Positions 22,511 through 33,250 of a stretch of 64,000 bases of DNA are shown here, piece by piece (position 1 is the first letter of the stretch; each line of letters starts with the position of its first letter). The stretch comes from Cyanidiococcus yangmingshanensis (lineage: Eukaryota; Rhodophyta; Bangiophyceae; Cyanidiales; Cyanidiaceae). The position numbers were made by a program, and so were the translations under genes. The stretch is taken from the NCBI GenBank assembly GCA_013995675.1, contig VWRR01000020.1, forward strand, positions 1 to 64,000, read 5' to 3'. Under the pieces are notes generated by a model. It was not told where the DNA came from. It did no database searches and worked only from the letters and a program-made list of their open reading frames with translations.

Positions 22511-23728
22511 TCAAATCGAGTCGCCCAAGTACCAGTCGACGGATGAGAGGGGCTCGTCCACAACCTGTCGATATTGTCCATTGGCTCGGGCACGCGCAGC
22601 GGCCGCCGCTCGCTGATCCATTTCGAACGCTGGATAGACACCTTTTGGATAGGACAGTTTCCCAATCTCTCGAGCAGGAACACCACTCACAATCGCATAA
22701 GGTGCTACATCCTTGAGCACCACTGAACTGGCAGTGATTTGGGCACCATCACCGATCCGAATATTTCCCAGTACAGTTGCGCCAGCACCGAGCAGCACAC
22801 CGCGACCTACCTTGGGATGCCGATCGCCAGCTTCCTTGCCGGTGCCACCCAGCGTAACATTGTGCAACATGGAGACATCGTCACCCACGACTGCAGTCTC
22901 GCCGATGACAATACCTGTAGCGTGATCGACCAAGACCCCAGAGCCGATGCGAGCCGCTGGATGAATATCAACGGCAAACGACTTGGATATCTCGCTCTGC
23001 AGAAAGAGCGCAAGTACCTTGCGGTCCTGGCGCCAAAGCCAGTGGGCCAGCCGGTACGCCTGCAGTGCCGCGAAGCCTTTATTGTACATGAGCACCGCGA
23101 CACAGTGCTTCATGGCGGGGTCGCGACGCACCACTGCCAAAAGATCTGCTCGTATCGCTTCTCGATAAGACTCCTCCTGATAGAGTGCATCACGGAAAAG
23201 CTTCACATACTGCGTGGCTTGAAAGAAAGGTGACGCAAGCTCGTTTGCGAGGTGGAATGCCAGCGTATCCTCCAGACAGCGGTGATTGAGTACAGTAGCG
23301 TAGAGAGAGCTCGCGAGTTGCGGCTCGTTTCCGGCACCAATCTCTGCTTCTCGCCGAATAAGCTCCCAAACAGGGTCCGTAGAATAGGTCAGCGTCCGGA
23401 CCATGTCTTCTACGGAAATAACGGGGCCAAAGCCACCCTCTGCAGCTGGAAGCGCCGAACTCGTCGCTGGCCTAATTGACTCGGTCGTGTAGCCCCGACC
23501 GGCACATAAAGCCCCGCCAGTTTGTTCATCTTCCGAGTGCTCCCCTGTATCGTGCACGCCATCACCAGGTCGTGTGTCTGACCCTGTTAGCCCGAGCGCG
23601 AGCAGTGCGCGCTGACTCGTCCGCTTGAGCCGCGACGGTCCTCCCCGGACGCGCTTTGTGAACCAGTGCTCCTGTCGACTGGCTCGACAATGTCGAATGC
23701 TGGGCGGGACCCCAGCGTGCAGAAACAT
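22511..23728 (-). CDS. SAT: Serine O-acetyltransferase, probably plastid
   Basis: Makes O-acetylserine from serine and acetyl-CoA, the step committed to cysteine synthesis. The 405-residue product from ATG 23728 starts with about 100 residues rich in Arg, Ser and Gly, fitting an organelle transit peptide. The SAT N-terminal helical domain covers about 118-222 (DPVWELIRREAE at its start). The left-handed beta helix follows, with DIHPAARIG (254-262), VDHATGIVIGET (267-278, holding the catalytic Asp-His pair) and LHNVTLGGTGK (288-298), all nearly identical to bacterial CysE. The chain ends in GDSI with a C-terminal isoleucine, the residue by which SAT tails enter the active site of O-acetylserine sulfhydrylase in the cysteine synthase complex. 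Complete in one frame. It lies upstream of no related gene, so no operon-like grouping is seen. Confidence 0.95.
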   Translation of the reverse strand: MFLHAGVPPSIRHCRASRQEHWFTKRVRGGPSRLKRTSQRALLALGLTGSDTRPGDGVHDTGEHSEDEQTGGALCAGRGYTTESIRPATSSALPAAEGGFGPVISVEDMVRTLTYSTDPVWELIRREAEIGAGNEPQLASSLYATVLNHRCLEDTLAFHLANELASPFFQATQYVKLFRDALYQEESYREAIRADLLAVVRRDPAMKHCVAVLMYNKGFAALQAYRLAHWLWRQDRKVLALFLQSEISKSFAVDIHPAARIGSGVLVDHATGIVIGETAVVGDDVSMLHNVTLGGTGKEAGDRHPKVGRGVLLGAGATVLGNIRIGDGAQITASSVVLKDVAPYAIVSGVPAREIGKLSYPKGVYPAFEMDQRAAAAARARANGQYRQVVDEPLSSVDWYLGDSI

Positions 23729-24765
23729 GGACTTGCCACGAACTCGGTCCAGGGTCGCCAGAAAAGTTGGGCAAGCGCATCAACAGGCAATGCTCACTTG
23801 AGCCAGGGTCGCCGAAGCCTCACGCCCACGTTCTCGAAAAGACTGTCGACGCTCCATGAATGCACGAGCGATTCTCCCAAGCCCCATATTGGACCCAGAG
23901 CTGCTTGGAGACCAGAATGACCACTGCTACAACGATAGATCCTCTGGAAAATTCATGGGCATTTTGCGCAAGATGATTCGGTCGAGATCAGAACCAAAAA
24001 GATACGTTTAATAGTTATTTCAGAAGAGGTCGCGATCCTGTCCAGGTCAGCTTCACTGCATTTGGTAACGTCACCAGGAGGTTGCTGACCCTCGTGACGT
24101 AGATTCTACCACCACGGACGGCGCTAGTCACTCATAAAACCCTCGCATTCTAGCGTCGTTCATAGATAATGCGTCCGCTAGCGTTTCATGAAGGGCGGAT
24201 CTGTTCGGGAAGCGTAGCGGTCTCTTCCGAAAGAGCGAGTCCCTCAAGCCATAACACCCTCGCCTATGATCGAAGGCACAAAAATTCGACATTCTGGAGC
24301 ATGACAGAAGAGGTACTGGAGCGGCGAAAACATCCATAAGAGTCCAAGTTGTTCTCCATGCCTCGACGAACGAGCGTTGATCGTCGGGAATGAAAATGCA
24401 TCCCTCCGGCAATCGTCCGGCCTTGCCTTTTCCGCGAGCCCTGCATCTCAGTGCGGTGGCGTTGGCATGACTCCAAGGATGGACAAAAACATCCAGAAGA
24501 GTGAAAACGAAGCCCCAAATGCGCAAGAGAGCGGCGTTTAGCGCCTATGCCTGAAGGCGCCTCGAACAGATCCCCCAAACCGATGATCAGCGCTGTTCGG
24601 ACAAAGCAAGCAAAGAGCAATGCCTCGAGACTACGTCACAGCCCGAGCTGTCTGGCTCAGTCCCCCAGGATGAGAGAATGTATCCCTTGGTGATCTGTCT
24701 CCGCCCAGTCGGCATGGTGCTACATCTGTAGCGGCATGAGCCTATATCGAGCGAAAACGCTCAGC
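23729..24765. other. Intergenic stretch of about 1 kb
   Basis: Between the polyol dehydrogenase end and the serine acetyltransferase start, both on the minus strand. Two related words, AAAACATCCAGAAGAGTG and AAAACATCCATAAGAGTC, lie about 150 bases apart near 24485 and 24328. The minus-strand open frame over them (24128-24526) shows no known domain. Confidence 0.45.
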
Positions 24766-26038
24766 CTAATCGGGGATCGTCAACATCACCTTCACTGCAC
24801 CGTTCGCAGCAGTCCGTGCTGTTTCAAAAGCTGCCTGCAAACTAGACTCTTCTAGACCCAGAAAACGATGCGTAATCAACGGCTTGACATTGACTCGACC
24901 CGACGCCAGGAGCGCCAGACACGTCGGATACGTATTGCAATATCGAAATACGCCAACGATATCCACTTCTCGACTGGACGCTTCCACAAGCGGGACTCGC
25001 ATTTCAGCAGCGCCCATGCCCACAAGACAGATACGACCACCCGAGCGGACTATTCGTATCGCCAGGCGCATGGTACGCTTCGAGCCCAGCACAATCTAGG
25101 GCAATATCGGGCTCCTCCCGGCCAAACGCTTGCCTCACAACCAGTGCAGCATCCCCTTCGTCTAGGTCTCGCGTGTTCACGACCGCGTCAGCGCTGGCGT
25201 GGGCTCGTGCAAACGCCAGCCTCGTGTCATCGATATCGGTGACCACGACATAGGAGGCACCAAACGCCTTGGCCACCATGCAGCTCAGCAAGCCGATAGG
25301 TCCGGCGCCAAGTACCAGAACCAAAGAGCCTATCGCTGTTCCCGCACGACGATTGGCATGGACAGCGACACTCAACGGTTCACAGAGAGCGCCCTCCTCC
25401 AAGGATACCGACTCGGGTAGGCGATAGCACCAGGTGGCCGGGTGGCAGACGTAGCGAGCAAGCGCGCCATCCACAGGTGGTGTCGCAAAAAAGCGAATCT
25501 GCTGACACAGGTTGTAGCGACCTTGACGACACCGGTCACAGTGCAGACAGGGAATTCCGGGCTCCAGTGCGACGCGGTCCCCGACCTGGAGCGTCGTCAC
25601 ACCAGCGCCGAGCGCCTCGACAACGCCGGCCGACTCGTGTCCTATGACCATCGGGTCGTGGAGGTGGAACGGACCGCAACTTCCATGCCACCAGTAGTGT
25701 ACATCTGATCCACAGATGCCCACGTTGCGGACGTGGACCCGCACCTGGCCTGGTGCCGGAGCCGGCACGCTGCGCAGCAACACCCGAAGTTCGCGTGGCT
25801 GTACCAGGACACCACAAAGGTTGCTCTTCTCGATGGTCGCCGAATTCAGATCCGAGCTGTCTGTCTCTGTGTCCATCTCGTTCATCAATAGCGATCGATG
25901 GCAAGCACCGCTCGCTAAGGGCAACCTCGACTCGGTAGAGACCCCGACTTGTGCGTCGCGGAAACGTTCGCGATGCTGAGGCGGCGACCAGCTGCCGTCA
26001 TCTCCCTCTGGGACACGCGCTGTTGCAGCTGATGACAT
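24766..26038 (-). CDS. Sorbitol/xylitol dehydrogenase-type polyol dehydrogenase
   Basis: Zinc-dependent medium-chain dehydrogenase that oxidises polyols such as sorbitol or xylitol to ketoses with NAD. Seen in order: GICGSDVHYW (catalytic zinc Cys), GHESAGVV (zinc His-Glu), the structural zinc cluster CLHCDRCRQGRYNLC, and the nucleotide fold VLVLGAGPIGLL followed by VVTDIDDTRL, where the acidic residues favour NAD. The C-terminal part has RSGGRICLVGMG, VDIVGVFRYCNTYP and VNVKPLITHRF, close to mammalian SORD. The two parts lie in different frames: DCAGLEA is followed, after one extra base near 25075, by TMRLAIRIVRSGG, a gapless match to the family DCTGAEASIQ...RSGG. ATG 26038 gives ~50 extra residues; MNEMDTETD at about 25885 is a good alternative start. 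Exact substrate cannot be read from the sequence. Confidence 0.88.
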
Positions 26039-27707
26039 TTCCGAACGGTTTCATCACCTAAGATGTGGTGTCAAGCGACGAAGCTTCATGGAAGGATGTT
26101 CGTGTCCGTCAAGCAGGAGCATATCAACTCGAATCGTTCGGCACCTTCTATCGTGAGACGCTATTCGCCCGAGCAGGGGTTAGCGAACGCACTTGCTACA
26201 CTCGTCTTTGCCAAGCAGCGGATGATAGCGATGATCGACATCTGACACGCGATGCCAACTGCAACAGCTTGGGTATTTCGCTCCGAACACTATGCCGGGT
26301 TACGTATCAAGGGGCCGACACGGCATCCGGCCCATGAAGTGCTCACCCGACTCTCTGCCTGCAGAGCGAGCTCTCCCTCATAGCGACGATAAGACTAGGG
26401 GCACCTAGCTTGATGAGGTGTCCCTTGTAAACATGAACGCCAAACCGATAATCATGAACCATGGGGTCTGCTTTGGCGAACCAGAAGAGATTCTCATGTC
26501 GCTTTCATTCTTGATTGAAACGAGGCTTGGCTTCAACCTGATGATAGGAAAAAGGTACCAGAAACACATGTTCAGAAGACATTGGAACTGCAGGCAAAGA
26601 CAAGGACGGTTCGGAGACTCAGTGCCCGACGTGTCTGTCGAAAGCAATCCATCACGCATCCTGATCCGTCTAGTCCCATGAAGTTCTGTCCAGACCAGGA
26701 CAGAACACCAACGTGTGAGACCAGAGCAAGTAGTCTGATGCAATCAGCCCTGGTCTGACCCAGATACGCCAGCGCTTGGTGGTGCTCGTTCACGAGGCAT
26801 CCAGGTAGCCAGGGCCGTCACCCGGCCCCGAGTTGCATCCATATCAACATGCTCTTGACGAATGTAGTCAACACGGCCGGGCTAGGAATGATAGATGCTG
26901 TGTTTACCTCAATAACACAACCTAAAGATGGTTTTGATTTCTTGCCCATGGTCCATGACTGCGCTCTTCACGGGCAGATCCCGACAGAAATCGACGTTGA
27001 GAGGCCTTCTCCCGGAATAGACTTTTCTGACGGGAGAGGACGTCATAGAATCCGTTTGTGACACTGAAACCAAATATCATGGATGCAGACACTCAATATG
27101 GTCAGCTCTGCAGCCTCGTACCGATGGAAGACTATCAAAGAGGTAACGCATGCCGACTCGCTCCACTGGATCGATTATGGGAAGCGTCCAGCACGGCCAA
27201 GAACGCATGACCGTCGCGGCTTCAAGCACAACCCGTATCGATCCGGTTGCGTTTGAAGGCGCTCAGCTTGCTCATCACCGAGCTTGATGTCGATGAAGCG
27301 CTGCCGTATGCTGCATGTCTCTGGTCAGGAAGCGAGTTTGCAAGTCTCATGAAACGATTCAACGTTGAAAGAATTCATCGAGGTACGCTGAGCTGCCGAG
27401 AACACTTACGCGCAGCTTGAAGGGTCTCGCCAGTTACCTTGGCGACTGGACCTGAAGTGCACAGAGACGCCTCTGCTAGAGCTGCCCTTCCGCGATAAAC
27501 GGTTGGCTGACAAGCCGGAACCGGATCAGTTGCTAGAACTTGGCGTGAGTCGAGCTGGACTCTGACGGAGCAACAGGAACGAAAGAACGCGTGTACCTTC
27601 TGTACGAGCGACCGAGGACAAAGCCACGCACGGGGTTTCCTTCTTCGTCTCGTTTCGATAACTGTCTCAAAGAGTACATGAAAAGCGCGTGCTCGTGACA
27701 ACTGGTT
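26039..27707. other. Divergent intergenic stretch of 1.7 kb
   Basis: Between the polyol dehydrogenase and VPS33 genes, which point away from each other. Open frames are short and mutually overlapping with no recognisable product. A short N-terminal piece of VPS33 upstream of 27708 in another frame cannot be excluded. Confidence 0.45.
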
Positions 27708-30313
27708 ATGGAGGACGCCCTCGGCCCGCTGCCTGCTGGTTGTTTGGGGCGCATCCTCTTACTAGACCCCGCTGCGGCTGATGTATTTGCGCTCGCCACC
27801 CGTGATGTACAGAACTGGCCAACAGAATGGGCAATTCTCTTCGTTGATATGCTCGCTCCCCGCTCGAGTCGTATGAATGCGCGCTCATGGCCAGTCTCAA
27901 GCCTGGAGAATGTGCAGGTCGTGCCGTTTCTGAGTGCCTCTCATACCCGAGCTCTTGGGTGGCTCCTGGAATGGCTCGCAGAGGCCGCAAGCAGCCTGCA
28001 TATCGACCGAGCTCCCAAAGACCAGTTAGGAACGGAACCAAAAGTGCAGATGCCAGTCATCTTAAATGCGGCCGAAAAACGCCATCGCTTGGTCTATGGT
28101 CCCTGGGTCTCGGAAAGCGGTCTGCGACGCCTCGCCCGAGCCGGCTGGTTAACCCATTTCAGCGTGGGCCTGCTTCCAGCGAGGTTCTATCCAGTCAACG
28201 AAACGCTATGGTCACTTGGGTGGCCTTTTGCTGGCCACGCGCTCCTCGTTCGCGGGCAACAGTACGATCTTACCGAGGCAATCATTCAAGCGTTGGAGTC
28301 ATTAGGCTACGAATGGGAACGGATCCGGGCCCTTGGGGCCTTGCTCTGAACAGCTTGCGGAGCGGCTTGCCTGCCGCTGCGACGACCAAGAATACGAATG
28401 CAACGCAGACTGCCCCAGAGATGGCGTCTCGGGATCGATTCGGGTTGTCGTCAACCGTGGGTTCTGTAGAACGTCATTCGCATGTCCTTGCTGCGCGCTC
28501 AGAGCAGGACCAAGAGCCTACTCTATTGACAGACATGAAAACCGCAACGGAAGCCGAAACGGAAGCCGAAACGGAAGCCGACACCCATAGATCGCGCTCA
28601 GGTCTATGGTCGACTGAGTCAAAGTCTGGCACAGCATCCGCTGAGCATCGCCCAGTCGAAACAACTGAAGAACCTTGTTTGTTTCAGGAGCCGTGGCAGC
28701 GGCTCGGCAACGATCACTGCGTCTGGCCGAGAGACCCTGATACGCCTGCCGACAATCCAGGTGTCGTTTTACTTCCGCAGGAGCCGGAGGCGATGTCGAC
28801 AGCGTCGGCAACCACAAGACGGCGCCCTCGAGCCAGGTTGGTACTCCTTGATCGCTGGCTGGATCCGATCACGCCGCTTGTAACACCAGTCACCATCCAT
28901 GGATTGGAATACGAACGCGGTCATGCTCCCTGCTGGCAGCGCTGGAACTGGACCGAGCCGCGTCCAGCCGAGGAGGTCCAATCCTGGCTCCTTGAGCAGG
29001 AACGGAAAACATCGGCTTGCTCGATCTTGCAAATGGAATCGACAGGGAAACGCCTTTCGGAGGCGGAACAAGCAAAACTCCATCAACGCATACAGACCAT
29101 CTGCCAAGAGCCGTTCTTCAAAGCAACATCCGACATCGGAGCGTGGGCTCAAGCGCTCAAGCGCTTCTCAGACGCGAGACCCGACCCCAACGCAGCCGAT
29201 ATGGCCCAGGTCGCTGACTACGTTCGTGCACTGCAACGTCATCAGGCGGAGCAGCGTCTGGTCTCAGAGTTGCTCCTGCGCGCTCAACAGTTGAGCGCAG
29301 ACACCTTCGACCACGTGTATTTCCGTGAACTCTTGGCGCTCGAACGTGAGCTCCTGCGCGGTGAGGCAGAGCGTCGGATCGGTACCGAGACGTTCGCAAA
29401 ACGTCTCGAACAGATACTCGCGGCTGTGGTTGTTGCCCCTTCAGGAAGCTGGCTAGGGGATCGTAGTCTATTCTGGCGTCTGATTGTGCTCCATGGTTTC
29501 TGTACTGGATCCGATGACTTTCTGGAGCGGCACACGAGCCTCTTCCATATCGCTGCCTGTTGTTATGGGATCGATCGATTACGCAGCGACTGGAGAGCGC
29601 TTGTTGAATCCGACCTGGTGGCTCAGATCACGCGCAAAATACGCGGCACTCGACATGGGGTCGGCTTGCTGGCACCTGCAAACTTTGACTGGCCTCTTGC
29701 TCGTGACGCGCTGCAGTTGAATCATGTCGACTCGAATGTTACGGATGCGTACGCCGGCTATTTACCGCTGAGTGCTGCACTTGCAGTCCTCGCGTGTGAC
29801 GGGAAACGCTCGCCCTGGCAGTTTCCAACGTCACCACTCAAACATGCTTCGCCTGGTGACGACAATAACACCGAGAATGAACCGCAGCAGGTGCAGACAT
29901 CATCAGCAGGAGAATTGAACCGCTCACTGCTCATTCTGCGTCAGACGCCGAATCTCTTGCGCCCCATTCAACCTCGCCATTGGCACCACGGTCCGTTCCG
30001 AGAGCTGTGCCAACGAGCACTTGGTTGTCACAAGGGCCCAATGACCAGGGCGATATCAATGCCTCATTCGGAGGAAACGCTGAGTCTCACGCCGGTCGGA
30101 AAGCGAGAGAACGCGACTCCTGAATGGATTCTAGTCATTGGCGGCTGCTCGCCAGTCGAGGCCGAGTGCCTCGCCTCTGCTGTCGCTCAGAGCAGAGGCG
30201 CTTCCTGTCCAGTGCAGGTCCTGACCACAGGGGTACATTCGAGTCGCGAGTGGCTGCTGCTGACCCTGCACGGCGACGATTCTACATTGTGGGACCGACA
30301 AAGCGTCTCGTAA
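27708..30313 (+). CDS. VPS33: VPS33, Sec1/Munc18-type vacuolar sorting protein
   Basis: SM protein of the HOPS/CORVET tethering complexes that templates SNARE pairing at late endosome and vacuole. The N-terminal part (27708-28337) has GLLPARFYPVNETLWSLGWP and the helix ending in YEWERIRALG, aligning to the human VPS33 segment LGSFIHREEYSLDLIPFD and ALYGTIPQIFGKG. The SM core has ARLVLLDRWLDPITPLVTP (about 28834-28890), equal to the VPS33 LLLLDRNVDLLTPLATQ motif. The end, ILVIGGCSPVEAECLASA, equals FVVGGVTYAEIAALRF. The gene uses three frames: a +1 shift at about 28338 leads from RALG to PCSEQLAERLAC, which fits the family GKGECARQVANM, and another +1 follows somewhere in 28380-28600, a low-complexity region with a 12-base repeat coding for Thr-Glu-Ala-Glu. 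The acidic insert of ~130 residues before the core is lineage-specific. Confidence 0.82.
28538..28580. repeat. 12-base coding repeat in VPS33
   Basis: About three and a half copies of GGAAGCCGAAAC in tandem. In the VPS33 frame it gives repeated Thr-Glu-Ala-Glu. One of the two frame changes of this gene lies in or near it. Confidence 0.75.
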
Positions 30314-30911
30314 CGATGCTCACAACGCTATCGCCAGAGACGAATCGTTCATTCGGTGCGATGAAGCGAGACTCGGTATCTGGACGAATATCGGCGAATA
30401 TTGGGCGACCGCCAGGGATATCGCTCGACTTGTGATCTCCATGGATGGCTTTTTGGGCAGGAGGCATCCACAAGGCATTCAGAGACCGAGCATTGTCCTG
30501 GTTTGTCTGGAGCTGTCGTAAACGTTGTCATTCATTTCTTGATCGATATCACGAAAAGTCTCGCACTCGACAGGTCCAGGGAGGGCACCTTCATCGACGG
30601 CAGCCACAGGCAGACACTCGCCAGACTCGGATCATGGTTGCCAAACCCAAAACGGGTCGGGAAAGAACTGGAATCCTTGGTGCAGGCTTGTCTACCAGCG
30701 ATCTGGGACGCTCTCTGCTGGTCGAGGTGCGTCTCCCCTCTATCGAGAACCGACGTTTTGGGTCACCGAGTACCTGCATCGCTTTCAGCTGAATGCATCA
30801 GGCCAGTGTGGACAAAAATGTCAAGTAAAAGAACGCTCTTAAAACAGTTTGAGTGACAAGCAAACGTTTTATAAACGGCAGCGCTCCTAATCCATTTCCT
30901 TCAGGAACGGC
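30314..30911. other. Intergenic region between VPS33 and the aminoacylase gene
   Basis: About 600 bases between two plus-strand genes. A frame crosses it but it lacks an ATG start and any recognisable domain. Promoter of the downstream gene is expected here. Confidence 0.5.
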
Positions 30912-32453
30912 ATGGCTTGGAGGCGGACCCGCTCGAGCCCGGGACGATTCGCTCCCAAAACAGCTCCAAAAAAGAGCACTTTAGAGCTTTCGTTTTTGCT
31001 CCTCTGTTGCAAGTTTATGGGACTCTTCGGAAAACTTCAAAAGACAGTCATAGTCGCCTTGGTTATCCTGGTAGCGGGGTTATGGTCTCCGTTCGAGCAA
31101 CAACCACGTCGAGTGCTCGCCTCACCGCGGAACGCCACCTCGGTCGCCCTGGAGACACTCCAGGCCTACCTTCGAATTGACACGGCCCAACCGCACCCAC
31201 ACTACCGCAGGGCTGTGCGCTTTTTACAGCAGGTTTGTAAGCAAGTTGGTCTGGACACTTCTCAACAGTTTGCCTTTCAGCGAGGCCGGCTCGGTGTGGT
31301 CTGTAGCCTCAGGGGGCGGGAGCCGCACCTCGGTGCTGTGGTACTCAGCTCGCACCTTGATGTCGTACCGGCGGAGTCGTCATCCTGGCGATTGGCGCCT
31401 CCTTTCTCGGCAGCGATCGTCAACGGCTGCGTCGTTGCTCGCGGGGCCCAAGACATGAAGACCCAAGGGGTGCAGTACCTCGAGGCGCTGCGTCGACTAC
31501 GAACGTCTGCTCCGAACATGTGGCCTTTTCGGCGAACTGTGCACGTCTTGTTTGTGCCAGATGAGGAGGTTGGTGGCCACACCGGCATGGGACTGCTTGT
31601 GAACTCGAGTTTGTGGCGGGATACGCTACGGCCAGCCGTACTCATTGATGAATGCCTTCCAGAACCTCGCGCAGGTATCTACAAAGTGTGCTGCGGAGAG
31701 CGCCAACCTTGGTGGATGACCATTCGGACGAAGCATCGCACTGCTCACGGTGGCACACTGCCCGCAGACACGGCCATCCAACGTCTTTATGCACTCCTTA
31801 CGCGGATACTCGAGTACCGAGAGCGCGAGCGGTTGGCAGTCGAGCACGGGAAGAAAGCACTCGGCCAAGTTCTGGGTGTGAATGTGGTGCACTGGGCCAG
31901 TGGTGGTAACGGCAATGCGACGAATGTGATTCCCAGTGAGGCTGAGTTACGTTTAGATATGCGGGTACCTCCGCACCTGACCGAGACCCAAGTGCTGACC
32001 ACGTTGGAGAACTGGATGCAGGGCACCTGTGTTTGGCTCTCCAAGGATCAGTTGAGCTGCGCGAATGCAACCTTTCAAGTGCAATTTATCGATCGTGTGA
32101 TCGCTCCGTTTCAAGAATCAGTTGATGAAACGGCTTCTGCTCTCTATCGTGCGATTGCTACGGCAGCCAGAGCAGAACACGTTCGCCTTGAACCGTACCT
32201 CTTCCCAATGAGTACAGACTCGCGATATGTAAGGCAAGCCGCGGTACCTGCGTACGGTATCATGGCCTTGGATGGGGTGGCACAAGGGCCACAACTCCAC
32301 CAGCCCGATGAGTGTGTTCCATTGCATGCCTTCGAACGTGGCATCCAGTTCTATATGACATTGGTGCGTCACCTTGCAGACGAATCCGACTGGAAGTCGC
32401 CGTTCGACGAACCGAAAACCACCCCAATCAAAGCATCCCAAGAAGAGCTGTAG
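30912..32453 (+). CDS. ACY1: Aminoacylase-1-like M20 metallopeptidase, membrane-anchored
   Basis: Zinc enzyme that removes acetyl groups from N-acetyl amino acids. M20 motifs are all present: LSSHLDVVPAE (His148, Asp150), ARGAQDMK (176-183, bridging Asp181), VPDEEVGGHTGM (catalytic Glu218 and zinc Glu219) and LIDECLPEP (Glu247). The last zinc His is in LHQPDECVP. ARGAQDMK..QYLEA.RRL, the VPDEEVGGH..GM segment and PWWMTIRT are diagnostic for aminoacylase-1 over other M20 peptidases. Unlike the cytosolic animal enzyme it has an N-terminal hydrophobic segment (about 43-57, TVIVALVILVAGLW), so an anchored or secreted location is inferred; a second ATG at 31017 starts just before it and may be the true start. 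Several N-x-S/T sites support a secretory location. Complete in one frame, 513 residues. Confidence 0.9.
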   Translation: MAWRRTRSSPGRFAPKTAPKKSTLELSFLLLCCKFMGLFGKLQKTVIVALVILVAGLWSPFEQQPRRVLASPRNATSVALETLQAYLRIDTAQPHPHYRRAVRFLQQVCKQVGLDTSQQFAFQRGRLGVVCSLRGREPHLGAVVLSSHLDVVPAESSSWRLAPPFSAAIVNGCVVARGAQDMKTQGVQYLEALRRLRTSAPNMWPFRRTVHVLFVPDEEVGGHTGMGLLVNSSLWRDTLRPAVLIDECLPEPRAGIYKVCCGERQPWWMTIRTKHRTAHGGTLPADTAIQRLYALLTRILEYRERERLAVEHGKKALGQVLGVNVVHWASGGNGNATNVIPSEAELRLDMRVPPHLTETQVLTTLENWMQGTCVWLSKDQLSCANATFQVQFIDRVIAPFQESVDETASALYRAIATAARAEHVRLEPYLFPMSTDSRYVRQAAVPAYGIMALDGVAQGPQLHQPDECVPLHAFERGIQFYMTLVRHLADESDWKSPFDEPKTTPIKASQEEL

Positions 32454-33250
32454 GCAGTACGCGTGCCACACAAGTTCAAGAGACACTCTAACAGGTTCGT
32501 CGGCAAACGTGAATCCTTCATATCCTTACTTTGAGATGATCAGTCGTTGTTTCACCCTGAGCTGGAGGAGACGGATCAAGCGCCGCCTTGACCCTCATTC
32601 GTCGTCGTCGTCATCGTCTCTTTATGAGTCACCAGTTGACCGAGGATAGTCCAGATGGTTCCGGCACAGGCGCATCCTCGCCTCACTTGACGCACTGGTA
32701 ATAGTTTGGTGAAGCGGCGGACTCACGGCGACAGTGACGCTCCGTCACCTGCAATCAGACGCTTAGAGCTATGCCAAAGACTCGACACATAATATAAGGA
32801 TAGCTCGCCAACATGAAAACGGGTATTACCCTCAGTAATCGGGTCGATCACCTGCATACAAAGATGGTGGTTTCCTCTCGCGTGGTGAACGAGCCGCCAA
32901 CAAAGAGGTGACAGACCCGCCGAGTTACGCCCATAAAACGCAACCTCTTCTCAACTGCATCCGACTTTCAACCTGGATCGTGTTCAAACTCATCCTATAT
33001 CCTAAACGATTCCGGATTAAAGAAGGAAACCGAACTTTGCAGAGAATCGATTGTCACTAGAGCGCCTATCATCTAAGGCCATGCAACTGCGGCGTTCATT
33101 GCTGAAGCACTTGTTCGGTTTCAGCGCGGACGAGCGACCGCTTTCCACCTTGTCTGAGACGCTTGCTCATCGTGTGCTTCGTCTCTGGTGGAATAGAGCT
33201 TCACTTCACATATTTAGGTAGAAAGCGTGATCATTGCTGGGTGTGAAGCT
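32454..33250. other. Intergenic region
   Basis: About 800 bases between the aminoacylase and SRPBCC genes, both on the plus strand. A short CGTCGTCGTCATCGTC tract lies at about 32600. No gene is seen. Confidence 0.55.

Noticed and set aside
24128-24526. Minus-strand frame with two similar hydrophobic pieces (FTLLDVFVHPW and WTLMDVFAAPV)
   Set aside because: Explained by a short imperfect DNA repeat; no recognisable protein family.
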